Of a stretch of DNA of 64,000 nt, positions 12,273 to 22,275 are shown piece after piece; positions within the stretch are counted from its first letter, which is position 1; every line of letters begins with the position of its first letter. The position numbers and the translations under genes are program-made. Below the pieces are notes generated by a model, which was not told where the DNA came from, did no database searches, and saw nothing but the letters and a program-made list of their open reading frames with translations. Source of the stretch: Ligustrum vulgare (Eukaryota; Streptophyta; Magnoliopsida; Lamiales; Oleaceae); assembly GCA_963555705.1 (NCBI GenBank), contig OY743184.1:22480859-22544858 (forward strand), given 5' to 3'.

Positions 12273-13420
12273 TACCAAGAAAATCAGCCCAAAATTGAGA
12301 ATTTCGTGATTTTGAAGAATCTGTCCAGAACCGAAAATTCTACCAGTGACCTTCATTTTGCATCTTCCGATGCTACTAGTATCCTCGGTACAACAGAATT
12401 TCATTTATTCCATTTTCACCTTTGATTTCTCTTCTTTTCCTCTCACTTTTTGGTCTCTCACTCTCTTCTCCCTGGTTCTACCGACTTTGAAGAACGAATG
12501 AGGCTTGAAATTGTTTTTAACAAATGCATATAAGATGGGTTTGCAAAATAGTCTCATACTTTCAAGTTCACACAAGTTGACCCTTATGTAATTGCAAACT
12601 AAGTCCTTAAAACTTTATTTCTATCATCCAATCCTATAACTTTTGATGAATAATTACTTCTAACAAAAATAAGTTCATATGGCAAACACACCCTTAAGAT
12701 ATGATGACAAGTGTCCTCTCTTGTATTATTTTAATACTAAAAATTTCAATTTTCCTTTTTTAAGATGTCACCTTCGGGTCAATATTTGAAGGTCAAGACG
12801 AGTTCCATTTTGGTCAATCTTTATACCGTTGTAAAGTTCATACTTCAAGCTTCGCGACGGTTATTCATGCAAAGAAATCGGATCATTACACCTCTCGTAC
12901 CATTCGTCCAAAAATGGCTGCTCGACTTGATTTCCATACTTAGCCATTTTTTTTTATTTTTCAGCACTTTTACCATTTCAAATATGCAACTTCAACTCGA
13001 TATTTGAAGCACTTCTCGACCTTAATTGTGATCAAACTTCATATCAATACTTAGATCTCATCATGAACTATAAAATGGTATAACTTGCAATGGCCAAAGA
13101 TCACTATATAATCCACAAAATGATCCCAAAGTTGTGTTCATCACAATGACAAAACTATAATTGATAGGACTTTCTAAAATTTTCAGCTTGGTCCTCAACT
13201 ATGAATTCCATCCGATTGAGTTCAAACATCATATACAACTTTCTTTTATGACAATTTAGTCTCCAAAGTTACCAATAATGTCATTTTCTCCCATTTTCTT
13301 ATAAATTTTATATTATCTCGTTGTACAACATGTGAAATTGTCTCTTCTCTAAGAAAAACTTAATTCTAAATTTCTAAATAAATTATTTGGGGTACGAAAT
13401 TTTCAGGTTGTTACAATTTA

Positions 13421-14805
13421 CATTTCTAATAATTATATATTTATTGGTATTTATCACCGCCTTCTTAAATCAACTGTTGGATCTACAAAGTTGATCTGAG
13501 CCCTTCATTTTGGAGATAAGGACTGATTCTTTGATCTGGCGACTTCACTTCTTCTAGACGCTTTCTCTACTTCTCTCTATGATAGAGTTTTTCGTGGTTT
13601 TGTCTCTGAAAAATCATTCCTCTCTCACTTCTGATTCTGTGTGATTCTTTCCTTCCGATTCTTTGTGCATAATCAGAGGGTTATTCTTAGTGGTTGTTTT
13701 ACAGTGTAATCTGTAATTTCTTAGTGGTTTGATTGTGCGAGAGTTTTGAGCGTTTTTTCTTGAGTTTTTCGGATTCATATTATTTTTGTAAAGCACTTTT
13801 GATTCTTTTGTTTTTATTTTGATTAATAAAGTGTTTTGAAGTTTTATGTATACTTTATACTTTGTGGTGAGTCTGAGTCCTTAAATCGTAACAGTTGATA
13901 CTTTTATTTGTGGACAAATTCAATCGGTTTATTAAAAATCCAAGTTTAAGAATAAATAATTGTATTAATATAATTTTATTTGTTGATTTTTTTTCTCTAT
14001 TTTCTTTATGATAGTATACTGATATAATTGTATTTATATTTAATGAGAATAAATAAATAATTTGAAAGAAACAACAGAAAATGAAAATGAAAATGAAAAT
14101 TGAAAGTTTTTGACTTTATTTTAAAGACTTTTAGTGAGAATGTAAATGGTTTAGATTGTAAATGTATTGAAATTAATGACATTGTTGATAAAATGGAAAA
14201 AATAATAGTAAAAAATAATTATTCATTAATTAAAATTAAGGTTAAATATGAAAATATGAAAAGTTGTAAGGGTAGAAATGTCTAAAAATGTTTCTTCCTT
14301 TAAGCCACTTTTAGAAAATGTATAGAGGTATAGATAGATATAGATAGCATCTAATAGATTTTAGGATTCAATATTTTACTTCTTAAATTATTCAAATATG
14401 TCCAGATATTTAACCTATATACATGATCTAAAAATTATACTCTCATTTATATAGACTTATTTTATTTTTCACGTGGATTTAGAAAATGCTCTGTTGTCTA
14501 CCATTGACAACATAAACAATTATTACCTCCATTGTAAAATAGTCAAGTGTCCCTAATATTTAAAATTCGACATTTAACTATTTTAAGGTGACAATTGTTA
14601 TCTTGTCTACAGTAAACAATTGAGCGAATCTATTTAAAAGTGATGGAATAATTGTTGGCTTTACTAAAGAAATTGAAGGATTTAACTTTCGGTTCTTAAC
14701 ATTTATAAATTCTTAGATTTCACACAAGTGGATTAAAAAGTTGGAGATAGCAAATGAAATTAGACACCGAATAAGAGAATCACATGTGCAGGGATTCACA
14801 AGGGT
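13421..14805. other. AT-rich intergenic DNA
   Basis: No coding pattern was recognised. Short simple tracts occur (AAAATG at about 14080, TAGATA at about 14325). The ORFs of 60 codons or so here have no recognisable motifs. Confidence 0.5.
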
Positions 14806-14814
14806 TAAAATTAG

Positions 14815-14968
14815 GAACTATGCTATATGTTCAAATAATTTTGTACAAACAAGTTTACTAACCCTCACATGGAAGGACCTACACACAATAAAATATTTGT
14901 GGGCTTCTCTCCATGTGAAGGCTAATAATCCCGTTTGTACAAAATTGTTTGTACAAGTAGTATAATTC
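14815..14968. mobile_element. small MULE-like MITE
   Basis: Inverted ends pair over about 50 bases: GAACTATGCTATATGTTC at the left against GAATTATACTACTTGTAC read inverted from the right, both followed by AATTTTGTACAAAC. Identical 9-bp repeats TAAAATTAG flank it (14806-14814 and 14969-14977). Confidence 0.7.
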
Positions 14969-15196
14969 TAAAATTAGGGGTATATTTTCAGGTTGTTTCA
15001 ATTCATGCTAATACCGAAAGTAGGACAGCAGATGGAGAAATCTGTACTTGAGAAGAGGGCTAAATGTGAATTTTTGAAACTCTAATTTCCATTAACTAGC
15101 AAATACATGCTTAGAATTTGTGAAATCCAATTCCCCTAACGAGTATTACCTGTCCTAACACAAGGTGGGCCCTATTGTATGGGAAGGGACCCACTC

Positions 15197-15435
15197 CCTG
15201 TGTGTTGACGGGAAATGCCCGTTACGGGCAACAGAGCCTAACTGTTCGAGTAATAACTTCAATTAAACATCCAACAAGCTTCCCTGGATTGAGGAGTTGG
15301 GGGAGTACTGTAATGATGCCTACACATCATGCTCTATCACTCCTTCACATTTGACCGACAAGTGACAATTTTAACGTGTATTATACCGTCAGAGGCCTTT
15401 TCTGTTGCCCGTTCTGCCGTTCATCACAGGCACAT
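15197..15435. repeat. inverted-repeat element around an unrelated loop
   Basis: About 40 bases starting CCTGTGTGTTGACGG and containing ACGGGCAACAGAG reappear inverted near 15398-15433 (CTGTTGCCCGTTCTGCCG). This looks like a MITE of unknown superfamily; no clear target duplication was found. Confidence 0.5.
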
Positions 15436-15621
15436 GTAGTGAGCCTCACAAAGTTTGTTTATACTATTATTATGTGATCCAAAAGGTTTTCATCGGGTCA
15501 CCCGATAACAATTATATTCTCGTTTATATTGTTTGTTCTTATCTCACATCGAAAATTAGTAGAATTGCTCTTATTTTATTATTACAAAAACTAGTCGAAC
15601 TGCTCTTGATACGTGATTAAT

Positions 15622-15625
<4 letters not shown>

Positions 15626-15682
<57 letters not shown>

Positions 15683-15770
15683 GTGATTAATCTTATTTTA
15701 TTATTACAAAAACTAGTCGAACTGCTCTTGATACGTGATTAATCTTATATATATATATATATTAATGTTT
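15626..15770 (+). repeat. (TA)n microsatellite inside a short duplication
   Basis: An uninterrupted TA tract of about 55 bases (15626-15680) follows ACGTGATTAATCTTA. The flanking string CTAGTCGAACTGCTCTTGAT plus ACGTGATTAATCTTA then occurs again with a shorter TA tract. Confidence 0.85.
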
Positions 15771-15951
15771 ACTGAACTACTACAACTTTTGATTCTTAAA
15801 AAAAATAAATAAATAAAAAATAAAAAAAAGCTTTTGATTCATTCTTTGAATTCTCTCTTTCTTCAAACCTTAAAGTCTTCAATATATTTTGGGTACCAGA
15901 ATGACCCAATCAAACTTATACAATTCAAGATCTAGATACCACATTTTCTCT

Positions 15952-16044
15952 AATCACTTTTTAATTACAAAAAATTTTAAAAATCACTTTTTAACAACAA
16001 AAATTTTTAAAAATCACTTTTTAACAACATTTTATCTTAAAAAC
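15952..16044 (+). repeat. three tandem 31-bp repeats
   Basis: The unit AATCACTTTTTAA followed by CAACAAAAATTTTTAAA occurs three times in register with minor changes. Confidence 0.8.
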
Positions 16045-16208
16045 ACTACTTTTTTGTGTATAAACAATTTTTTTACCAAATAGAGGCTTTGATCTAGGAC
16101 TATAAAATATAACTATTAGCTAAAGTGATGAATCTAGGAATTTGATCAAACTCGAGAGACCATTACAAAGGTAAGGAAAAAAAAATTTGACAACAAAATT
16201 ATAAAGTA

Positions 16209-16335
16209 ATTTTTTTTTTTTTTTTTTTTTTGACGAATCCAACGGAACGGCCGGACACCCTCGACGTATGCTAGATCCGTTCATGATTAGCTTCATACAT
16301 TCTATTAAAGGCGCGATACTGGGCTATCACTTTAA
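16209..16335 (-). mobile_element. poly(A)-tailed retroposon fragment (LINE or SINE 3' end)
   Basis: A poly(T) run at 16210-16231 is a poly(A) tail on the minus strand. It directly follows a GC-richer unit containing GGGTGTCCGGCCGTTCCG, which contrasts with the AT-rich surroundings. The body is short and no RNA-polymerase-III boxes are clear, so the superfamily is undetermined. Confidence 0.4.
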
Positions 16336-16479
16336 TATAAAGGATAATTATATTGACACCACCAATTTTGTTAACAACACCACATTATATTGACACCACT
16401 AATTAAAACATAAATTTTATAAGTACACCTCATTCTTTTTACAAATATAACATTTGTTAAATAAAATGAAAATAAAATA

Positions 16480-16754
16480 GGGTAATTATATTGGCATCGC
16501 TAATTTTGTTAATCACACTACAATTTTCACATTTACTAAATAACCCTCCATTATATTAGTTTTTCATCTTCATTATTCTTATGTACACCACAAATCTTAA
16601 AACCCAAAGTTTTATATGTATTATATTTTGGACAATTATATTAACACCATTAAATTTATTAATCACATCACATTATATTGACACCACTAATTAAAATATA
16701 AAATTTTATAATTACACCACATCTCTTTATAAATATAATATTTGCTAAATAAAA

Positions 16755-16811
<57 letters not shown>

Positions 16812-16844
16812 AACACAACGTGCACCACAACTGGATCCCCGTGA

Positions 16845-16889
<45 letters not shown>

Positions 16890-17631
16890 TTTTATTTTAT
16901 TATTATTATTTTATTATTTCCTTATTTCTAGTTTTATTAGCATGAGTATTTGGGTTTCAACGGCACCTCTCAATTTGGACTCTCTCTCACAGAGGAGTAC
17001 AATAATTAAACTTTAGTTTCCTGTTTGATTTGACAAATACAAAAATAATGATTCTCTTCACACATTTGAGTGATAATTTTTCTCATTCCATCGTTGAAGA
17101 AAAAACAAGCATGTTAAAGATTTACATACCGTACTTTTACGCAATGATTACAATTTATAAATCAATTTATAAACAACACAATTTTTCAAACTACTTTTTA
17201 ACTACATATATTTTCTCTCTTCAATTTTCAACCATACATCTACCTAGAAAACACAAAAAAAAATTAAAAAAAATGGCGGCATAGGTTGTCGAACACATTG
17301 TTAGAGTTAAAAAAATTATATTTACTGAAGTGATTTTACTTTTCAGAGTTATAAAATTATGAAATATTATTCAAATTTAATTTGGTACTTTGAGGCTTGC
17401 TTAAATAAAATAAAAAAAAAATAACTTGTTAAACAAGAACTCTAATATTTTTAGGAAGAAGCAATACATATGTAATTTAAGGTTTTTAAGATTTGTGGTG
17501 TATACAAGAATAAAAAAGAAGAAAAATTAATGTAATGAAGGGTTATTTAAGTCAGTTTATTTGTGATTAATTTAATAAATATGAAAAATGTGGTGTGATT
17601 AACAAAATTAGTGGTGTGCATAAAATTACCC
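16480..17631. mobile_element. TIR transposon with 8-bp target duplication
   Basis: The left end GGGTAATTATATTGGCATCG and the following AATTTTGTTAATCACAC are matched in inverted form at 17550-17631, ending CATAAAATTACCC. Identical ATAAAATA repeats (16472-16479 and 17632-17639) flank it. Related but more diverged copies of the end sequence lie at 16345-16440 and 18350-18440, so older family members are stacked here. The size of the duplication suggests hAT or MULE. Confidence 0.65.
16757..16920 (+). repeat. (TA)n and (TTA)n microsatellites
   Basis: A TA tract at about 16757-16809 and a TTA tract at about 16848-16890 lie inside the TIR transposon. They account for the Ile/Tyr-repeat ORF predicted at 16742-16945, which is not a gene. 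Confidence 0.9.
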
Positions 17632-17639
17632 ATAAAATA

Positions 17640-18690
17640 TGGTACACAACATACACCACCAATCCATTTTAGACTAACAATTAAAATAATAAAATAATTC
17701 TAAAAACAAGAAAATTAACTAGAAAAACTAAGAAATACGATCAAAACATAAGATCTGATGAATATCAAGATATGACACCCAAAAATATAAGATCTAATCT
17801 TCTTTTATGATTTTCTTCTTGCAGATCTAACAAAAATACATAAGTACGGATTTATGTACACTCCAGGTAATATTTAGAGTTGCTGCAAATTTAATTTAGG
17901 GTTTTTTAATTAGATTTGTAGTGTCCTTATATATACAAAATTTCTATCTATTACAAAGAAGATAGCATTTATCCGTGCAAAAGGTAATAAAATCTCCATA
18001 AATCAAATCTCTATCGAACCATAAATATGGATTTGCATATGCTGACAATCGTGTATTATTGTTAATAAGAATAATAAATTCTATCCAAAAAAAAAAAAGA
18101 ATAATAAATATATAAAATAATTTGTTTCTTAGGAAAATATGTGGAAGTTTTTGCACATCTTCATGTTTAGAGAGATGAAGATGGAAGATGATTGTGATGT
18201 ACAATAACCATCCTTTTGAGTAGAGAGATGAAGATGAAAGAAGATGATTATGGTGTACTAATTTTATTTTCATTTTAGTTGTTATTTTTGCAAAAGGAAT
18301 GTAGTGTAATTAAAAACCGTTTTAATAAAATTGGAGGATTATTTTATAGGAGGGTTATTTAAGTCAATTAATTTATGACCCATTTAATAAATATGAAAAA
18401 TATGGTGTGTTTAACAAAAGTTGTGGTGTTTAACAAAAGTTGTAGTATTTAATAAAATATGTGATTGAAAAATGATTTGAGGAAATATGTAATTAAAGGT
18501 TGGGGATCCACAAAAGCTGGCAGTACAGAGGTTGTAGGTTCGAATTTGCTAGACACTTTATCAATCTAATATATTGTACCCAAACTTTGATCAATTTGAG
18601 GTATAAATTGCAATTTACATCCTTTCCTTGTGTTTCACGTGGAGTACATAATTCCCTCTATCACGGAAATGGGCAATCATAGATGGAATA
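17640..18690. other. AT-rich upstream region of the UGT gene
   Basis: This holds diverged end copies of the transposon at 16480, a CAACTTTTGTTAAAC-type repeat near 18420, and a B-box-like GGTTCGAATTTGC at about 18538. Sequence from about 18690 onward is shared with the truncated gene copy at 48425, so the UGT promoter and leader probably start near there. Confidence 0.5.
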
Positions 18691-18817
18691 AAATACATTT
18701 TTTAAGTACGACAATAATACCTTTAAATTTCCTCACCAATGCATCATACTTTCCTCAAAAACAACCCACTGAACTGTCCTGCCAGTGGAGTCGACGGGGA
18801 GAAAATTAAGGAAAAAA

Positions 18818-21800
18818 ATGAAAAACCCTCATCTTCTGCTTATACCATATCCAGCACAAGGCCATGTGACTCCCCTTATGGAAGTTGCCCTTCATTTAGT
18901 GAAATATGGCTTCAAAATCACATTTGTAAACTCTGAGTCCATTCATGAACAAGTTATCAAATCAATTCCGGAGACCGACAACGTACGAGAACTCGTAAAT
19001 ATGGTTTCGTTACCTGACGGGTTAGAATCCTCCGATGACAAAAGTGATACGGGAAAAATGTGGACATCATTTATTAGGGTCATGCCGGGAGAGCTAAAGC
19101 TTCTTATTGAACGGATTAATCGTTCGGAAAGTGATAAAATCAGTTGTATAATTGCCGACGCCAGCTTCGGATGGGCTCTGGAGATTGCAGAGAAAATGGG
19201 AATCAAGAAAGTAGCTTTCTGGCCAGCGGCGACAGCGTTACTCGCCCTTATCTTCAAAATTCCGAGCCTGATTGACAAAGGGATCATAAACAGTGAAGGT
19301 TATTACAGTTTTAAGTTTTAAATAAATCTTTAAGAATGACAACGGGACGGGTTCAAGGCGGGGATGCCAATTCCCGTCCTCGCCCCGTCCTAAACGGAGA
19401 TGGGGCGGGGTGGGAATTCTCATAATTCCTGTTTATAATTATATTATATACATTTTTGTCAATTAATATTTTTTTATAATGATTATCTAATATCTTAATT
19501 TTACAAATTCTTTTCTTAAAGTATGATATGATCATTTTACAAAATTCTCATTTTATGGATCTGAAGAATGATTAACATTAAAAAAAATTATAATAGTTTT
19601 TATAGAGTAATACAAATTTAATTATTTTAAGAAGTTTGTTTGGAGAGAATAAGATAAGACTTGAGAGTGAAATATGAAGAGCGGTGTAGATTTGAAATTA
19701 TTTATTCGGGTGTTTGGTGGTTTGTGATATTTTTAATTTATTTTGATTTTTTTTTTATTAATTGGGGATGGTTTCGGGACAGGTTTAGGGCGGAGATTTG
19801 GATTTGATAACAATCCTCATCCCCATCACTGTCAGGGATTCCTCGCCCCATTCAGGGCAGGTCCCCGACTCCCCGTCGGGTTCAGGGATTCTCCACCCAT
19901 TTTCCATACCGATTAATCTTCACAACTTTTAGGTAGTGTTTGATTGCAATAAATTTTTGAAGAAAATCAAAATATTTTCCTACTTTTCAAGTTTAGGTTG
20001 TTTGATTGTCAATTTTTTTCGAGCAAATCATTTTCCTCCTTGTTGTCTCATGCGCTTGTTTTCCTCGATTTGGTTGAAATTGTTTTCTTTAGCCTTTAGT
20101 AAGAAATTGTTTTCATGTTAGATGGAAAATGGTTTTACGTCACGTTTGATCAATTTTGTTCTTGTTAAAACTTACATCTTGTTTGGTGTAGGTAATTCTT
20201 ATGAAATATTTTGAAAAAAATTTGAATTCTGAAGAAAATGTGTGGTTAAAAAGTGATTGAAAAGTAGTGACCGATGATCCCCTGAAAATAAGTAGTTAAA
20301 AATGAACTTGAGGGAAATGTTGAAAAAATTGTAATGGACCAGACAAGAGCTTAGTGATTCAATATTGACATTGAAGTACATATACCATTTTCAGAAATGG
20401 CTGTAAGTTGAAGGACAAATAAAGTTAAAATAAAATTGTATATGCTGAACTTTCATGCAGGAGCACCAATGAAAAACCAGATTATTCAGCTTTCACAAGC
20501 GATGCCTGCCATGAAGACTAAAGATTTCTTTTGGAATTGTCTTGGCGATGAAGTGACATCGAAATTGTTTTTCAAACTGTTGGAACAAAATATGCAGTCA
20601 GTAAAATCATCAGACAGGTTTATTTGCAACTCATCTAATTGGATGGAGCCTGAGACATTTGCTTCATTTCCAGACTTTTTACCCATAGGACCTCTTCTGG
20701 CAAGTAATAGGCTTGGAAACTCAGCTGGAAACTTCTGGCAACAAAACTCAGGTCATCGAGAAACAATAGAAAACATTCATTTTTTATCTACCTCGATTCG
20801 TGCATTATTTTCCAAAATTCCTAAACCCGTCTACACGACGTTGAATTATTTCATCTAAAAAGTTTATGAGAGAGTTAAGATATGCTATGTCATTTACTAT
20901 CTCTTTGACTATCTCGATTATTAAAAAAATGAATCATCACTGCTTAACTTTTTCTTTTTGCTAGTAAGAATAATTGTGATGATGTGTCCATTTTTCAATG
21001 ATGAGACAGTCAATGAGACACACAAATGAGATTATAGATCTCATCTCAAATGTGAGAATAGATGGGGACAATATATAGTCCCTGTTTGATAAAAAATAAA
21101 ATCAGATTTTTAGTAAATTTTGAGAAAAATTGATGGGATGTGTGATTGAAAAAGTTGTGAGTCCCAAAAAATATGTGATTGATATTGGTGGTTGACTTTG
21201 ACTTAGATTAAAATCTAGATTTGAAGCTGTGCCAAACATGGGCTTATTTGACTACTGTCTTTAACAGGTTGCCTCTCGTGGCTAGATCAACAAATCACTA
21301 ATTCTGTCATCTATGTTGCATTTGGAAGTTCCACAATATTTGATCAGAATCAATTCAAGGAACTTGCTCTTGGCCTTGAACTCACTAACAGACCTTTCCT
21401 GTGGGTCGTGCGGGAAAACACAACCGAAGACGTCGACAATGCATACCCAATAGGGTTCCGCGAAAGAGTTCACAACCAAGGGCAGATAGTGGCTTGGGCG
21501 CCCCAGCAAAATGTCCTATCCCATCCTTCTGTTGCCTGTTTCGTTAGCCATTGTGGTTGGAATTCCACCATTGAAGGCATAAGCAATGGAGTCCCTTTTC
21601 TGTGTTGGCCTTATTTCTCTGATCAAATCTTTAATCAGAGCTACATTTGTGATAGTTTGAAGATAGGATTGAATTTGAATAAAGATGACAGTGGAATTAT
21701 TAGGCGTGAAGAGATAAACAACAAGTTAGAACAACTTTTGAGTGATGAAAGATTTAAAGAATTGGCATTGGATCTTCAATCAAATGTACTAAACAACATT

Positions 21801-21860
21801 CGAGAAGGAGGGAGTTCTTACAATAATTTCAAGGATTTCGTAGGGTGGATTAAGGATTAA
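18818..21860 (+). CDS. UDP-glycosyltransferase, UGT83A-like, three exons, intact
   Basis: The exons are 18818-19298, 20461-20751 and 21268-21860. All introns are GT-AG and the joined frame is open for 454 codons, a normal length for plant family-1 glycosyltransferases. The ATG at 18818 gives the usual N-terminus Met-Lys-Asn-Pro-His-Leu-Leu-Leu-Ile-Pro, with the catalytic His in Pro-Ala-Gln-Gly-His (residue 16). Exon 3 holds the 44-residue PSPG box (21495-21626), from Trp-Ala-Pro-Gln through His-Cys-Gly-Trp-Asn-Ser to a final Asp-Gln; Gln at the end favours UDP-glucose. The enzyme should be cytosolic and glucosylate small hydrophobic acceptors. The acceptor cannot be read from sequence. The match to the UGT83A group rests on Ser-Val-Ile-Tyr-Val-Ala-Phe-Gly-Ser and similar segments recognised by eye. 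Nothing disabling was seen. Both introns contain MITEs. Confidence 0.93.
19330..19915. mobile_element. GC-rich hAT-like element in UGT intron 1
   Basis: Both ends carry GGGGCGGGG, CCCCGTC-type strings around an AT-rich middle. The imperfect flanks AAATCTTT and TAATCTTC could be an old 8-bp duplication. The GC-rich vocabulary resembles that of the better-defined hAT element at 46802-47011. Confidence 0.45.
19928..20180. mobile_element. Harbinger family-B MITE remnant in UGT intron 1
   Basis: The strings GTGTTTGATTG, TAGATGGAAAATG and GTTTGATCAATTTTGTT match the interior of the intact MITE at 54164-54838. The ends are degraded and no TAA duplication is clear. Confidence 0.5.
21079..21243. mobile_element. 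small Tourist-like MITE in UGT intron 2
   Basis: The left end CCCTGTTTGATAAAA with AATCAGATTTT is matched inverted at the right by CCCATGTTTGGCACA with AATCTAGATTTT. The three-base flanks are not identical, so the assignment is tentative. Confidence 0.4.
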
Positions 21861-22275
21861 AAAAGGAACTTATTCTATCTATCCTCATATTATCATCACA
21901 TTAATTATATGTCTTTTGGCATTGATAGGATTGAGTGCAAAGTTAAACCATTGTAAGTTACTTATTTTGAAATTAATTCTTACTTTTGTAACTGTATAAA
22001 TAATTTCATTAGCTTATGTTTGTTAATACTTGTTTATAAATTTTTTTTTATACTCATTGGACAAGTTTTTTGAAAAATCAACAATTTCGACAAGTCAAAT
22101 TTTTTTCTTTTTAAAACAATGAATTAACGAAATGTTGTCATATTGATCTTTATAAACAATAATTTCAAGGATTAAGGAGTATAAAAAAGAACTTGTTATA
22201 TCTATCCTCTTATAATCATCACATTCATTATATGCTATTGGCATTGGTAGGAGGATTGAGTACAAGTTTGGTTAA
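21820..22275 (+). repeat. duplicated UGT 3' end and 3' UTR
   Basis: The last codons and 3' UTR of the UGT (about 21822-21950) recur at about 22155-22270. The shared order is AATAATTTCAAGGATT, AACTTRTTVTATCTATCCTC, ATCATCACATTMATTATATG, TTGGCATTG-TAGGA and GATTGAGT. The second copy has lost the coding bases just before the stop. It could offer an alternative poly(A) region, which is inference. Confidence 0.7.

Larger units (their letters stand above)
6147..13415 (-). mobile_element. very long solo LTR (Ty3/gypsy type) with nested insertions
   Basis: The unit starts TGTCAAAACCCC and ends GGTTGTTACA. It is flanked by identical 5-bp direct repeats ATTTA (6142-6146 and 13416-13420), the hallmark of integrase-mediated insertion. 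Start and end resemble those of the two gypsy LTRs at 36072 and 56682. No internal PBS (GCTCTGATACCA) and no gag or pol remnant was seen, so a solo LTR formed by recombination is the simplest reading. Without the nested MITE, tandem duplication and MULE it would still be over 5 kb, which is long even for this group. The minus orientation is inferred from the TGTAACA-type minus-strand start. Confidence 0.65.

Noticed and set aside
16742..16945. ORF with Ile-Tyr and Tyr repeats
   Set aside because: Produced entirely by TA and TTA microsatellites.
18518..18555. tRNA-like B-box string GGTTCGAATTTGC
   Set aside because: No acceptor stem, anticodon arm or clear A box could be formed; at most a degraded SINE.
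18943..19423. minus-strand ORFs over UGT exon 1
   Set aside because: Antisense shadows of the coding exon and the GC-rich intron element.
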